DNA of 15,353 nucleotides from an uncultured Myxococcales bacterium (GCA_937975765.1 CALJUR010000128.1:1-15353); one strand, 5' to 3'; positions 7,428 through 15,114 are shown, counted from the stretch's first letter. The notes: generated by a model from the letters alone, not told the origin. Program-made: numbers and translations.

Positions 7428-8522
7428 ATGGCGGCACCGGTCCCGCGCGTGCTGACGGTCGTCGGCGCCCGCCCCCAGTTCGTGAAGGCCGCCGTGGTCA
7501 GCCTGGCCCTGCGCCGGCGCGGGTTCGCCGAGACCATCGTGCACACCGGGCAGCACTACGACGCGGGGATGTCGGACGTCTTCTTCGTGCAGATGGGCAT
7601 CCCGCGCGAGGACCACAACCTGTCCGTCGGCTCGGGCACGCACGGCGCGCAGACCGCCCGGATCCTGGAACGCCTGGAGGCGCTGCTGCTGGCCAGTCGG
7701 CCCGACGCGGTGCTGGTCTTCGGCGACACGAACTCGACGCTGGCCGGCGCGCTGGCCGCCGTCAAGCTGCACGTCCCGGTCGCCCACGTCGAGGCCGGGA
7801 TGCGGTCGTTCAACCGCCGGATGCCCGAGGAGGTGAACCGGGTCGTCACGGACCACCTGGCGTCGTGGCACTACTGCTCGACGGAGGTGGCCGCGCGCAA
7901 CCTGGCCGCCGAGGGCGTCGCCGAGGGAGTGGTCGTGTGCGGCGACGTGATGGCCGACGCGGTGCTGGCCTTCGCGCCCAAGGCGTCGTTCCCGCCCGCC
8001 GGCCTCGACGGGGTCCCGCTGGCGCCGCGGGGCTTCATCGCGATGACCTGCCACCGGGCCGAGAACGTGGACGACCCGGACCGGCTGGACGCCATCCTGG
8101 AGGGCATCGGCCGCGTTTCCCGCGAGGTGCCGGTGGTCTTCCCGGTGCATCCCCGCACGCGGGAGAGGCTGCGGGCCGCGCGCACGACGCTGCCCGCCGG
8201 GCTGGTGCTGGCCCCGCCCGCGTCGTACCTGGACATGCTGGGGCTGCTGTCCCGCGCGGCGGCCGTCGCGACCGATTCCGGCGGCGTGCAGAAGGAGGCC
8301 TACCTGCTGGGAACCCCGTGCGTGACGCTGCGCGAGGAGACCGAGTGGGTCGAGTCGGTCGAGGCCGGGGCGAACCGGCTGGCCGGCCGGGACCCGGACC
8401 TCATCGAGGCCGCCCTGCGGGACGCCCTGGCGCACCCGCTGCCCGCGGACCGTCCCGCCCTGTACGGCGATGGCCGCGCGTCGGAACGCGTGGCCGACCA
8501 CCTGTTCGCCGCGCTGGGGTAG
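7428..8522 (+). CDS. wecB: UDP-N-acetylglucosamine 2-epimerase, non-hydrolysing (WecB/WbpI family)
   Basis: A 364-residue cytosolic epimerase that inverts C2 of a UDP-GlcNAc-type sugar to the manno form. All family landmarks are present: VVGARPQFVK (residues 11-20), HTGQHYD, GDTNST (99-104), HVEAGMRSF with E122, PEEVNR, TCHRAEN with H209, HPRTR and DSGGVQKEA followed by REETEW. Length matches the family. AGGAGG (7417-7422) five bases before ATG 7428 fixes the start. The wording around GTHGAQTARIL and MRSFNRRMPEE recalls WbpI, which epimerises UDP-GlcNAc3NAcA. With WbpE- and WbpD-like genes nearby the substrate may be the 2,3-diacetamido uronic acid rather than UDP-GlcNAc. The symbol is therefore given at family level. 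Its stop is only four bases from the end of the convergent methyltransferase gene. Confidence 0.95.
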   Translation: MAAPVPRVLTVVGARPQFVKAAVVSLALRRRGFAETIVHTGQHYDAGMSDVFFVQMGIPREDHNLSVGSGTHGAQTARILERLEALLLASRPDAVLVFGDTNSTLAGALAAVKLHVPVAHVEAGMRSFNRRMPEEVNRVVTDHLASWHYCSTEVAARNLAAEGVAEGVVVCGDVMADAVLAFAPKASFPPAGLDGVPLAPRGFIAMTCHRAENVDDPDRLDAILEGIGRVSREVPVVFPVHPRTRERLRAARTTLPAGLVLAPPASYLDMLGLLSRAAAVATDSGGVQKEAYLLGTPCVTLREETEWVESVEAGANRLAGRDPDLIEAALRDALAHPLPADRPALYGDGRASERVADHLFAALG

Positions 8523-8526
8523 GCGT

Positions 8527-9654
8527 TCAATCCCGTTCCGGGGCGTCGAAGTCGATCCCGACCTGCGGGTCCTCGGGGTAGGTCAGGCGCAGCCGGGGAT
8601 TGCGCAGCCCGCCGGCCACCGGCCGCAGCGGCCGGCGGTCCCTGGGACACCGCAGCAGCGATTCCAGCGGCACGGGCCGCGGCGCGGCGTCCGGCCCGTC
8701 GCCCTTTCGCGCCGCGATGGCGAACGAACTGAACCGGTCCGGCGACAGGACGCGGCGGGGCACCGCGTCGTCCAGGACGTCCAGGGCATCCCGCAGCGGG
8801 CCGTACAGGCGGGCCGGCGGCAGGCGCCCGGCCAGGCGCCAAGACACGCGGTCCAGGAACGAGCACGGCGGCGTGGCCAGGAAGCCCCGGGCCGCGATCC
8901 TCGACTGGGCGAACCCGGCGTCCTCCAGCACGCGCCGCACCCGCGCCTGGTCGAACACCCACAGGTCCGTAAAGGCCGGCGGCCCGGCCGGAACCGGCGC
9001 CGCACCGGCACCCGCGACGCGTCGGACCGCCCGCAGCAACCGTCCCGCCGGGCGCTTGAACAGGCCCTCCAGCGCCTCGGCGGACACCGTCGGCTCGTGC
9101 GACAGCAGCAGCACGCCGCCGGGCCGCAGCACGCGATGCACCTCGCGCAGGAACGCGGGCACGTCGGGCAGGTGGTGCAGCATCGAGTTGCCCGCCACGC
9201 AGTCCACCGACCCGTCGGCCAGCGGCAGGCGCGTCACGTCGGCCCGGGCGGTGCGCACCCCGGACACGCCCTCCCGGGCCAGCACTGCCCGCAGGGCCCG
9301 CAGCATCGCGGCGGAAAGGTCCACCGACAGGCACTGCCGAAAGCCGCCCGCCGACATCAGCGCGATCGTCAGCAGCCCCGTCCCGCAGCCGAGGTCCACC
9401 AGCGTGTCGCGCCGCGCCGGGGGCAGCAGTCGCAGCCGGGCCTCGACCATCCGCGTCCACCACGGGTCCGGCCGGTGGTCGTGCCCGCCCGCGTACACCT
9501 CGTCGATGGCCCGGTTGGCGTCCAGCACCCGCCGACGCCCCTCCTCGTCCAGCGCGTAGTCGCCGGCGAGGTGGGCGCACAGGTAGGGCCGCACCACGGA
9601 GTTCAGCATCGTCCCGGGAAGGTCGTCGCGCCGCTCGCCGCCCGGCGCCGTCAT
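8527..9654 (-). CDS. Class I SAM-dependent methyltransferase with Trm112-like C-terminal tail
   Basis: A 375-residue protein. The Rossmann methyltransferase domain spans about residues 80-185: motif I VDLGCGTG (86-93) binds SAM, D112 in LSVDLS follows beta2, ADVTRLPLADGSVD is the post-motif region, NSMLHHLPD (156-164) is motif II, and LRPGGVLLLSHEP matches motif III. This is the Methyltransf_11 pattern. The last 50 residues begin LLRCPRDRRPL, like a Trm112/UPF0434 zinc-ribbon start, but later paired cysteines are missing. The ATG at 9654 overlaps the aminotransferase stop (ATGA), making it the last gene of a four-gene operon. The likely role is methylating a sugar or lipid-linked intermediate. 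The acceptor atom is unknown. Confidence 0.88.
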   Translation of the reverse strand: MTAPGGERRDDLPGTMLNSVVRPYLCAHLAGDYALDEEGRRRVLDANRAIDEVYAGGHDHRPDPWWTRMVEARLRLLPPARRDTLVDLGCGTGLLTIALMSAGGFRQCLSVDLSAAMLRALRAVLAREGVSGVRTARADVTRLPLADGSVDCVAGNSMLHHLPDVPAFLREVHRVLRPGGVLLLSHEPTVSAEALEGLFKRPAGRLLRAVRRVAGAGAAPVPAGPPAFTDLWVFDQARVRRVLEDAGFAQSRIAARGFLATPPCSFLDRVSWRLAGRLPPARLYGPLRDALDVLDDAVPRRVLSPDRFSSFAIAARKGDGPDAAPRPVPLESLLRCPRDRRPLRPVAGGLRNPRLRLTYPEDPQVGIDFDAPERD

Positions 9655-10766
9655 GCGAAGAACTCCCGGATGGCGGCGACGACCTCGTCGATCTGCGGCT
9701 CGGTCAGTTCCGGGTAGATCGGGATGGAAACGACTTCGGTCGCAGCCAGTTCGGCCTCGGGCAGGTCGCCCGGGTGGACGCCGAGGTAGGCGAAGCACTC
9801 CTGGAGGTGCAGCGGGCGAGGGTAGTAGACCTCGCTGCCGATGCCGCGAGCCTTCAGGTGCGCCTGCAGCAGGTCCCGCCGCATCGGCACCCGCAGCGTG
9901 AACTGGTTCCAGATGTGCCGCTGGGCCGGCGGGTCCGTCGGCAGCGCCAGCAGGTGCGTCGTCTCCAGGTCCCGCAGCCGCTCCCGGTACATCGCCGCGT
10001 TGCGCCGTCGCGCCGCCGTCCAGTCGTCCAGGTACGCGAGCTTGACCCGCAGCACCGCCGCCTGCAGGGCGTCCAGACGGAAGTTGCCGCCCACCATCGC
10101 GTGGTAGTACTTCGGGTGCGACCCGTGGCTGCGCAACTGCTCCATCTTCCGGTGCAGGTCCGGGTCGCGGCAGGTCACCAGTCCACCGTCCCCCGCCCCC
10201 CCCAGGTTCTTCGTGGGGAAGAACGAGAAGCACCCGACGTCGCCCATGGATCCGGCGCGCTGCCCGTGGTCCTCGGACCCGAACGCCTGCGCCGCGTCCT
10301 CGATCACCCTCAGGCCGTGGCGGCGGGCGATGGACAGGAGGGATTCCATGTCCGCACACCGCCCGAACAGGTGCACCGGCAGGATCGCCTTCGTCCGTGG
10401 CGTGATGTGCGCCTCGACCGCCTCCGGGTCGATGTTGAAGGTGGCGGGGTCGATGTCCACGAACACCGGGCGGGCGCCGGTCCGGTGGATGCAGCCCGCG
10501 GTGGCGAAGAACGAGAACGGCGAGGTGATCACCTCGTCGCCGGGGCCGATCCCCAGCCCCATCAGCGCCAGCAGCAACGCGTCGGTGCCCGAGGACACCC
10601 CCAGCGCCAGCGGCGAGCCGCAGTACTCCGCGCAGCGCGCCTCGAACTCCGCGACCCGCGGCCCCAGGATGAACTGCTGGGTGTCCAGCACCTCGGTCAC
10701 GGCCCGGATCATCTCGTCGCGAAGGGTCGCGAACTGCGCCCTCAGGTCCAGCAGGGGAACCGGCAT
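9651..10766 (-). CDS. DegT/DnrJ/EryC1-family PLP-dependent sugar aminotransferase (WbpE-like)
   Basis: A 371-residue fold-type I aminotransferase that converts a keto nucleotide-sugar to an amino sugar. Landmarks: ILGPRVAEFE near residue 33, GTDAL (60-64) holding the PLP phosphate, the EDAAQAFGS segment with D157 contacting the pyridine nitrogen, and K186 in FFPTKNLGG as the Schiff-base lysine, followed by GDGG. The C-terminal YYPRPLHLQ is also typical. Length is normal. ATG 10766 is chosen for its MPVPLLDLRAQ beginning, the usual N-terminus, with GAGAGGG upstream; longer extensions are antisense-like. It lies ten bases after the acetyltransferase gene. That pairing is the WbpE/WbpD arrangement, suggesting a 3-keto to 3-amino step, though QdtB- or PseC-like substrates cannot be excluded. 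Confidence 0.94.
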   Translation of the reverse strand: MPVPLLDLRAQFATLRDEMIRAVTEVLDTQQFILGPRVAEFEARCAEYCGSPLALGVSSGTDALLLALMGLGIGPGDEVITSPFSFFATAGCIHRTGARPVFVDIDPATFNIDPEAVEAHITPRTKAILPVHLFGRCADMESLLSIARRHGLRVIEDAAQAFGSEDHGQRAGSMGDVGCFSFFPTKNLGGAGDGGLVTCRDPDLHRKMEQLRSHGSHPKYYHAMVGGNFRLDALQAAVLRVKLAYLDDWTAARRRNAAMYRERLRDLETTHLLALPTDPPAQRHIWNQFTLRVPMRRDLLQAHLKARGIGSEVYYPRPLHLQECFAYLGVHPGDLPEAELAATEVVSIPIYPELTEPQIDEVVAAIREFFA

Positions 10767-10776
10767 GACACCCTCT

Positions 10777-11415
10777 CTACATCTCCTCGATCCGATCCGG
10801 CCCGGCCATCCGGTAGCGGCGGCCGCACGGCGTCGCGACGCCGTCCCGGACCCGCGGTTCCCGGCAGGTCGCCTGGTCGCCCTCGAACCGCAGCCGGCCG
10901 CCGCAGCGGCACACCCACCCGATCCGCCGGGCCGGGTTGCCGGCGACCAGCGCGAACGGCGGCACGTCCCGCACCACGACCGCACCCGCCGCCACGAAGC
11001 ACGCCTCGCCCAGTTCGTGGCCGCACACGATCACGGCGCCCGCGCCGATCGACGCGTCCCGCCGCACGACCGTCCGCTGGTACGCCTCGCGCCGGGCGAT
11101 CGCGGCCCGGGGCAACGGCGAGGAAAGGTTCGTGAACGTCATCGACGGCCCGCAGAAGACGTGGTCCTCCATCACGACGCCGTCGTACACGTTCACGTTG
11201 TTCTGCAGCCTGCAGCCGCGGCCCATCACCACGTCCGCGCCCACGAACACGTTTCCGCCCAGGTTGCACCCCTCGCCCAGGCGCGCGCCGGCCATCACGT
11301 GGACGTGGTGCCAGATGCGCGTGCCGGCGCCGACGTTCGGGTCGCAGTGCCCGTTGGCGTCGGTCTCGCCGTCCAGGATCGCCGTGGGATGGGTGAAGTA
11401 GGGACGATCGGCCAT
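10777..11415 (-). CDS. WbpD/WlbB-like left-handed beta-helix sugar N-acetyltransferase
   Basis: A 212-residue acetyltransferase of the LbH WxcM/WbpD type. Hexapeptide-repeat turns run from about residue 28 to 165 (VGAGTRIWHHVHVMAGARLG, NVFVGADVVMG, QNNVNVYDGVVMEDHVFCGPS, IGAGAVIVCG), with the signature FCGPSMTFTN around 87-96. The family acetylates the 3-amino group of UDP-GlcNAc(3N)A, which fits the aminotransferase gene immediately downstream. After the helix comes a small Cys cluster (C169, C171, C184, C197), a possible zinc knuckle seen in some relatives. A short extra stretch (about residues 16-25) enlarges the N-terminus. ATG 11415 lies two bases from the previous stop with GAGGTG upstream. 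Trimeric assembly is expected from the family. Confidence 0.92.
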   Translation of the reverse strand: MADRPYFTHPTAILDGETDANGHCDPNVGAGTRIWHHVHVMAGARLGEGCNLGGNVFVGADVVMGRGCRLQNNVNVYDGVVMEDHVFCGPSMTFTNLSSPLPRAAIARREAYQRTVVRRDASIGAGAVIVCGHELGEACFVAAGAVVVRDVPPFALVAGNPARRIGWVCRCGGRLRFEGDQATCREPRVRDGVATPCGRRYRMAGPDRIEEM

Positions 11416-11417
11416 GC

Positions 11418-12428
11418 TCACCTCGTCGGGCGCCCCGACTGCGCGCGCTCCCGGTACACCGCCTGCACGATGGCCGGGTTCGCCTTGTACCACTCGACGA
11501 ACGCCGCGACGCCCTCGGCCAGCGACGTCCGCGGCCGGAAGCCCACCGCCTTCTCCAGCGCCGTCGGGTCCGCCCAGGTCGCGTTGACGTCGCCCGCCTG
11601 GGCCGGCAGCACGTGGCGCTTCGCCGGCTTGCCGACCGCCGCCTCCATCAGCCCCAGCAGCGTCTCCAGGTCCTGCGGGTCGCCCGGGCCCACGTTGAAC
11701 ACGTTGGCGCCCGCCAGCCCGGGATGGAACAGGACCGCCCGGGTCGCCTCCACCACGTCCTGCACGAAGGTGAAGTCGCGCCGCATCGTGCCGCCGTCGT
11801 ACAGCGGCACCGGGTCGCCGGACGCGATGGCCTCGGCGAACTTCCACACCGCCATGTCGGGCCGGCCGAACGGGCCGTAGACCGTGAAGAACCGCAGGCC
11901 CACCGTGCACATCCCGTGCGTCGCCACGTAGGCCGCCGCCATCAGTTCGTCGGCGCGCTTGGTGGCGGCGTACAGGCTGACGGGCCCGTCGGCGCGGTCG
12001 TCCTCGCGCCACGGCATGTCCGGCGAGTTCCCGTACACGCTGGACGAGGACGCGTAGACCACCCGCGGGTTGCCGCATCGGCGCGCCGCCTCCAGCACGG
12101 CCAGCGTGCCCAGCACGTTGGACCGCTCGTACGTGAAGGGATGGTCGATCGAGAACCGGACACCGGTCTGGGCGGCGAGGTGCACCACCAGGTCGGGCCG
12201 CCACGTCGCGAACAGCGCCTCGGTGCCCTGGGCATCGGCGATGTCCTGCACCAGGCCCGTGTAGGCCGGGATCTCCAGCAGCCGGCGGTGGCGCTCGGCC
12301 TTCAGCGACGGGAAGAAGAGGGGGTTCAGGTCGTCCACGCCCACCACCCGGTGGCCCTCGGCGACCAGCCGCTGCGCCAGGTGGAACCCCACGAAACCGG
12401 CGGCTCCGGTAATCAGGATCGTGGACAT
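11418..12428 (-). CDS. NAD-dependent UDP-glucuronate 4-epimerase-like SDR
   Basis: A 336-residue extended short-chain dehydrogenase/reductase. It has the NAD-binding GAAGFVG (residues 8-14), acidic D32-D33 ending beta2, HLAAQTGVR (83-91), SSSVYG (128-133), the catalytic YAATK (Y153, K157) and GRPDMAVWKF (188-197) with RRDFTFVQDVV, the combination typical of UDP-glucuronate 4-epimerases that make UDP-galacturonate. ATG 12428 begins MSTILITG, the normal start, and AGGAG (12438-12442) lies nine bases upstream. It is the first gene of the leftward operon and sits behind a good promoter at 12496-12525. The family also includes UDP-Glc/GlcNAc 4-epimerases and dTDP-sugar enzymes, so the exact sugar is likely but not proven. 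Confidence 0.92.
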   Translation of the reverse strand: MSTILITGAAGFVGFHLAQRLVAEGHRVVGVDDLNPLFFPSLKAERHRRLLEIPAYTGLVQDIADAQGTEALFATWRPDLVVHLAAQTGVRFSIDHPFTYERSNVLGTLAVLEAARRCGNPRVVYASSSSVYGNSPDMPWREDDRADGPVSLYAATKRADELMAAAYVATHGMCTVGLRFFTVYGPFGRPDMAVWKFAEAIASGDPVPLYDGGTMRRDFTFVQDVVEATRAVLFHPGLAGANVFNVGPGDPQDLETLLGLMEAAVGKPAKRHVLPAQAGDVNATWADPTALEKAVGFRPRTSLAEGVAAFVEWYKANPAIVQAVYRERAQSGRPTR

Positions 12429-12495
12429 GCCGTTGTGCTCCTGTGGGTCCGGGCCGGTGCGACGCTTCCCGCCAGACCTCCCCGGAATTCGGCCC

Positions 12496-12525
12496 ATCCT
12501 ACCCGCCCGGGACCCGCGCGGTCAA
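12496..12525 (-). promoter_or_regulatory. Sigma70-type promoter of the four-gene sugar operon
   Basis: On the minus strand TTGACC (12520-12525) and TAGGAT (12496-12501) are separated by 18 bases. They match the -35 consensus at five of six positions and the -10 consensus at four of six. Transcription would start near 12489, about 60 bases before ATG 12428. The rest of the 237-base divergent gap (12429-12665) holds no comparable promoter for the lipoprotein gene. Confidence 0.55.
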
Positions 12526-12665
12526 ACTGCCGGACGCCCCCGGGGCGGGGACCTCGCACGTACGGTTCGCGCGGCTTGCGTTCCCGGACGCCGGAAGGGA
12601 CACTACCCCGACGGGCCCGGACGACGTTCCCTTCCCGGCCCGCACCGCCCACGGAGGCCCGACCC

Positions 12666-13862
12666 ATGCACCCGAGGCTTCTGCCCCTGCCCCTGGCCGT
12701 GCTGCTGGCCCTCGCGATGCCCGGCTGCGACACCGACGACGACGGCCCGGCGGCCTGCACCGAGGGCGCCGCCGCGTGCGACGGCAACTTCCGGGTCGCC
12801 TGCGTGGACGGCACGGAGATCCGCCAGGACTGCGGGGCCGATGCCTACTGCAACGCGGGCGCATGCCTCGACACGTCGATCCGCTTCCCGGACGACGCCG
12901 GGTTCCACGCCGAGCGGTCCGAGTGGTGGTACTACACGGGCCATCTCCTGGCGGGGGAACGCCGCTTCGGTTTCGAGGTCACGATCTTCCAGTACCAGAT
13001 GAAGGAACTGTTCGGGCAGGACGGCTACGGCTACATGTGCCACGTGGCCGTGCTGGACGCGACCGAGGGCATCCACTACCACAACGACGCGATCGCGCTG
13101 CAGCCGACGACCTGGACCGCGTCGCCGATCGTGCTGGAGGTGGACCAGTGCCGATTCGAGCTGGGCGGCGACGGGCGCGACCACGTCCGCGGCGTCATCC
13201 CGGACGGCAAGGAGAAGGACGGCAAGCCGGGACCGTGGGCGGTCGACCTGGTGGTGGAACCAGGCAAGCGCCCCGCCCGGCACGGCACCGACGGCATCAT
13301 CCCGATGGCCGACACCGGCGGCACCAACTGGTACTACTCCTACACGCGCATGACCGCGACCGGCACCGTGACGACGCCGGACGGGGACCTCGCCGTGACC
13401 GGGCAGGCCTGGATGGACCACCAGTGGGGGAAGTTCGACCTGATGGACTTCCGGGGCTGGGACTGGTGGAGCCTGCAACTGCAGAACGGCTGGGAGATCA
13501 TGCTGTTCCAGTTCACGGACTGGGACTGGAACCTGTCGCTGAAGGCCGGCACGCTGATCGCGCCCGACGGCACCCTGACCGCCCTGGAGGGCATGGACGC
13601 CTTCACCATCACCCCGCAGCGCACCTGGTCCAGCACCACTACCGACGGCGACTACCCGCTGGACTGGGACATCGTCATCCCGACCGGGGACTGGAGCCTG
13701 GCGGTTCGCACCGCGGTGGACGACCAGGAGATGAACAACATCGCCCAGAACTACTGGGAGGGCGAGACCTCCGTCACCGGCACCCGCGCCGGCACGCCCG
13801 TCTCCGGCGTCGGCTACACCGAACTGACCGGCTACGCCACCGACTTCCTGGACCCGCAGTAG
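12666..13862 (+). CDS. Secreted lipoprotein: Cys-rich N-terminal module plus CrtC/AttH-like lipocalin-type domain
   Basis: A 398-residue exported protein. Residues 1-20 form a hydrophobic signal ending MPGC, a weak lipobox with C21 as the likely lipidated residue, followed by an acidic DTDDD linker. Six cysteines follow (31, 38, 46, 56, 62, 67), spaced like a small disulfide-bonded module found in secreted proteins of Myxococcota and relatives. From about residue 73 the protein matches the CrtC/AttH superfamily: EWWYYTGHL, FGFEVTIFQYQ, MDHQWGKFD and GWDWWSLQLQNGWEIMLFQ. That superfamily includes carotenoid 1,2-hydratases and AttH-like proteins of uncertain role with a double lipocalin fold. 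GGAGG (12653-12657) eight bases before ATG 12666 supports the start. A role on a hydrophobic ligand at the outer membrane is plausible. It has no obvious tie to the polysaccharide genes. Confidence 0.88.
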   Translation: MHPRLLPLPLAVLLALAMPGCDTDDDGPAACTEGAAACDGNFRVACVDGTEIRQDCGADAYCNAGACLDTSIRFPDDAGFHAERSEWWYYTGHLLAGERRFGFEVTIFQYQMKELFGQDGYGYMCHVAVLDATEGIHYHNDAIALQPTTWTASPIVLEVDQCRFELGGDGRDHVRGVIPDGKEKDGKPGPWAVDLVVEPGKRPARHGTDGIIPMADTGGTNWYYSYTRMTATGTVTTPDGDLAVTGQAWMDHQWGKFDLMDFRGWDWWSLQLQNGWEIMLFQFTDWDWNLSLKAGTLIAPDGTLTALEGMDAFTITPQRTWSSTTTDGDYPLDWDIVIPTGDWSLAVRTAVDDQEMNNIAQNYWEGETSVTGTRAGTPVSGVGYTELTGYATDFLDPQ

Positions 13863-13873
13863 CCCCCACTCGC

Positions 13874-14947
13874 CTACTCGTCCCCGAAGCGGTTCGTCCT
13901 GGTGTGGCAGTAGGGCAGCCCGTGCTTCCGGGCGTAGTAGTCCTGGTGGTACGCCTCGGCCGGCCAGAAGATCGTCGCCGGCTGCAGGCGCGTCGCGACC
14001 GCGTAGCCGCGCCGCACCAGCCGGTCGACCAGGCCCTGCGCCACCCGCTGCTGCGCCTCGTCCGCGTAGAACACCACTGATCGGTACTGTTCGCCCACGT
14101 CCGGTCCCTGCCGGTCCACCTGCGTGGGGTCGTGGATCTCGAAGAACCGCCTGGCCAGGGCCTCGTAGGTCACCTTCGCCGGGTCGTACTCCACCCGGAC
14201 CGTCTCGACGTGCCCCGTGCCGTGCGCGCAGACTCGTTCGTACGTCGGGTCGTCCACGCGCCCGCCCATGTAGCCCGACTCGGCCCGGATCACGCCCGGC
14301 ACCTGGTCGAAGAAGTACTCCACGCCCCAGAAGCAGCCCCCCGCGAAGAACGCCTCCGCCCGCGCCGGCACAGCGTCGCCCGGGACCGGACCGCCGTCCG
14401 CCGCGCACGTCCCCGCCGACGCCGTCGCCCCCGCCTTCGCGGCCGCCCCGTCCGGCGCACCCTCCCCGGCCACGAAGTCCAGCGACACCGAGTTCACGCA
14501 GTGCCGCGTCTGCAGCGACGTGAAGCCCTCACCCCGGAACACGTGCCCCAGGTGGCCGCCGCAGTGCGCGCAGACGATCTCCGTCCGCATCCCGTCCGCG
14601 TCCCGGACCTCCCGCACCGCCCCGGGCAGCGCCTGGTCGAACGACGGCCAGCCCGTGCCCGAATCGAACTTCGCCGACGAAGGGAACAGCGGCGCGCCGC
14701 ACCGCCGGCAGGTGTAGGTCCCGTTCGCGTGGTGGTTCCAGTACTTCCCCGTGAACGGCCGCTCCGTCCCCTTCCCCCGGATGACGCGTTCCTCCTCCGG
14801 GCCCAGCGTCCTGCCCGACATCGCCTTCCCCTCCCTGTCGCGCGGCCGTTCCCCGGCAGCCGGCTGCCGCTGCGCGACGGCCATCACCAGCCCGCCGACG
14901 CCCAGCAGCACCGCCGCCAGCACCGTCCGAGTCGCCCGCCGTTCCAT
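13874..14947 (-). CDS. msrAB: Exported MsrB-MsrA fusion, peptide methionine sulfoxide reductase
   Basis: A 357-residue bifunctional repair enzyme with the MsrB domain first. Residues 1-26 are an Arg-rich start and hydrophobic core, a signal peptide or membrane anchor, so it probably works outside the cytoplasm. The MsrB domain (about 45-160) has zinc cysteines C80/C83 and C126/C129, the SGTGWPSF motif and catalytic C150 in RHCVNSVSLDF; it reduces Met-R-sulfoxide. An Ala/Gly-rich linker (161-197) follows. The MsrA domain (about 198-355) has catalytic C205 in GGCFWG, ESGYMGG, GTGHVETVRVEYDP and EQYRSVVFY; it reduces Met-S-sulfoxide. C240 and C347 are candidate resolving cysteines. ATG 14947 has GAGGG four bases upstream and starts the signal sequence; the frame remains open further upstream but that stretch looks non-coding. 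Its 3' end lies 11 bases from the convergent lipoprotein stop. Confidence 0.95.
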   Translation of the reverse strand: MERRATRTVLAAVLLGVGGLVMAVAQRQPAAGERPRDREGKAMSGRTLGPEEERVIRGKGTERPFTGKYWNHHANGTYTCRRCGAPLFPSSAKFDSGTGWPSFDQALPGAVREVRDADGMRTEIVCAHCGGHLGHVFRGEGFTSLQTRHCVNSVSLDFVAGEGAPDGAAAKAGATASAGTCAADGGPVPGDAVPARAEAFFAGGCFWGVEYFFDQVPGVIRAESGYMGGRVDDPTYERVCAHGTGHVETVRVEYDPAKVTYEALARRFFEIHDPTQVDRQGPDVGEQYRSVVFYADEAQQRVAQGLVDRLVRRGYAVATRLQPATIFWPAEAYHQDYYARKHGLPYCHTRTNRFGDE

Positions 14948-15012
14948 CCGACCCTCGCCGAATCCCGTCCCCAGGGCGCCCTCCGCCCCGGCGATCCGTA
15001 ACCTGGAGTCTA

Positions 15013-15029
15013 CTTGTCCGATTGACAAG
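15013..15029. promoter_or_regulatory. Palindromic operator candidate upstream of the MsrB-MsrA gene
   Basis: CTTGTC and GACAAG are perfect inverted arms around CGATT, 66 bases upstream of the msr start codon. The site is AT-rich for this DNA. On the minus strand it is followed directly by TAGACT (15007-15012), a plausible -10, and it contains TTGTCA, a plausible -35 at another spacing. A repressor or redox-sensing activator site is a reasonable guess; the regulator is unknown. Confidence 0.4.
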
Positions 15030-15071
15030 AGGCGGGTCCGGGGAGGCGGGAGACGGGGCCCCAACCCTACA

Positions 15072-15114
15072 CGTTGAGTCCGCCCGAGGCGACTCCGGCT
15101 CCGTGCTCGGGCGG
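15072..15114 (-). repeat. Dispersed palindromic element, copy 3 (internally deleted)
   Basis: On the minus strand this copy has outer arms CCGCCCGAG and CTCGGGCGG (plus-strand 15106-15114 and 15080-15088), a nine-base perfect stem. Its sequence matches copy 2 on both sides of a 39-base gap: GCCCGAGCACG on the left, then GAGCCGGAGTCGCCTCGGGCG on the right with one mismatch, followed by a conserved ACTCAACG-type tail. The inner GTTTCC/GGAAAC hairpin is missing. It lies in the gene-free region upstream of the msr gene. Confidence 0.65.

Noticed and set aside
4729..7437. Long minus-strand open frame of 902 codons over the ligase and polymerase genes
   Set aside because: It runs through two real genes in the wrong frame with low-complexity Arg/Gly/Pro/Ala sequence and no motif.
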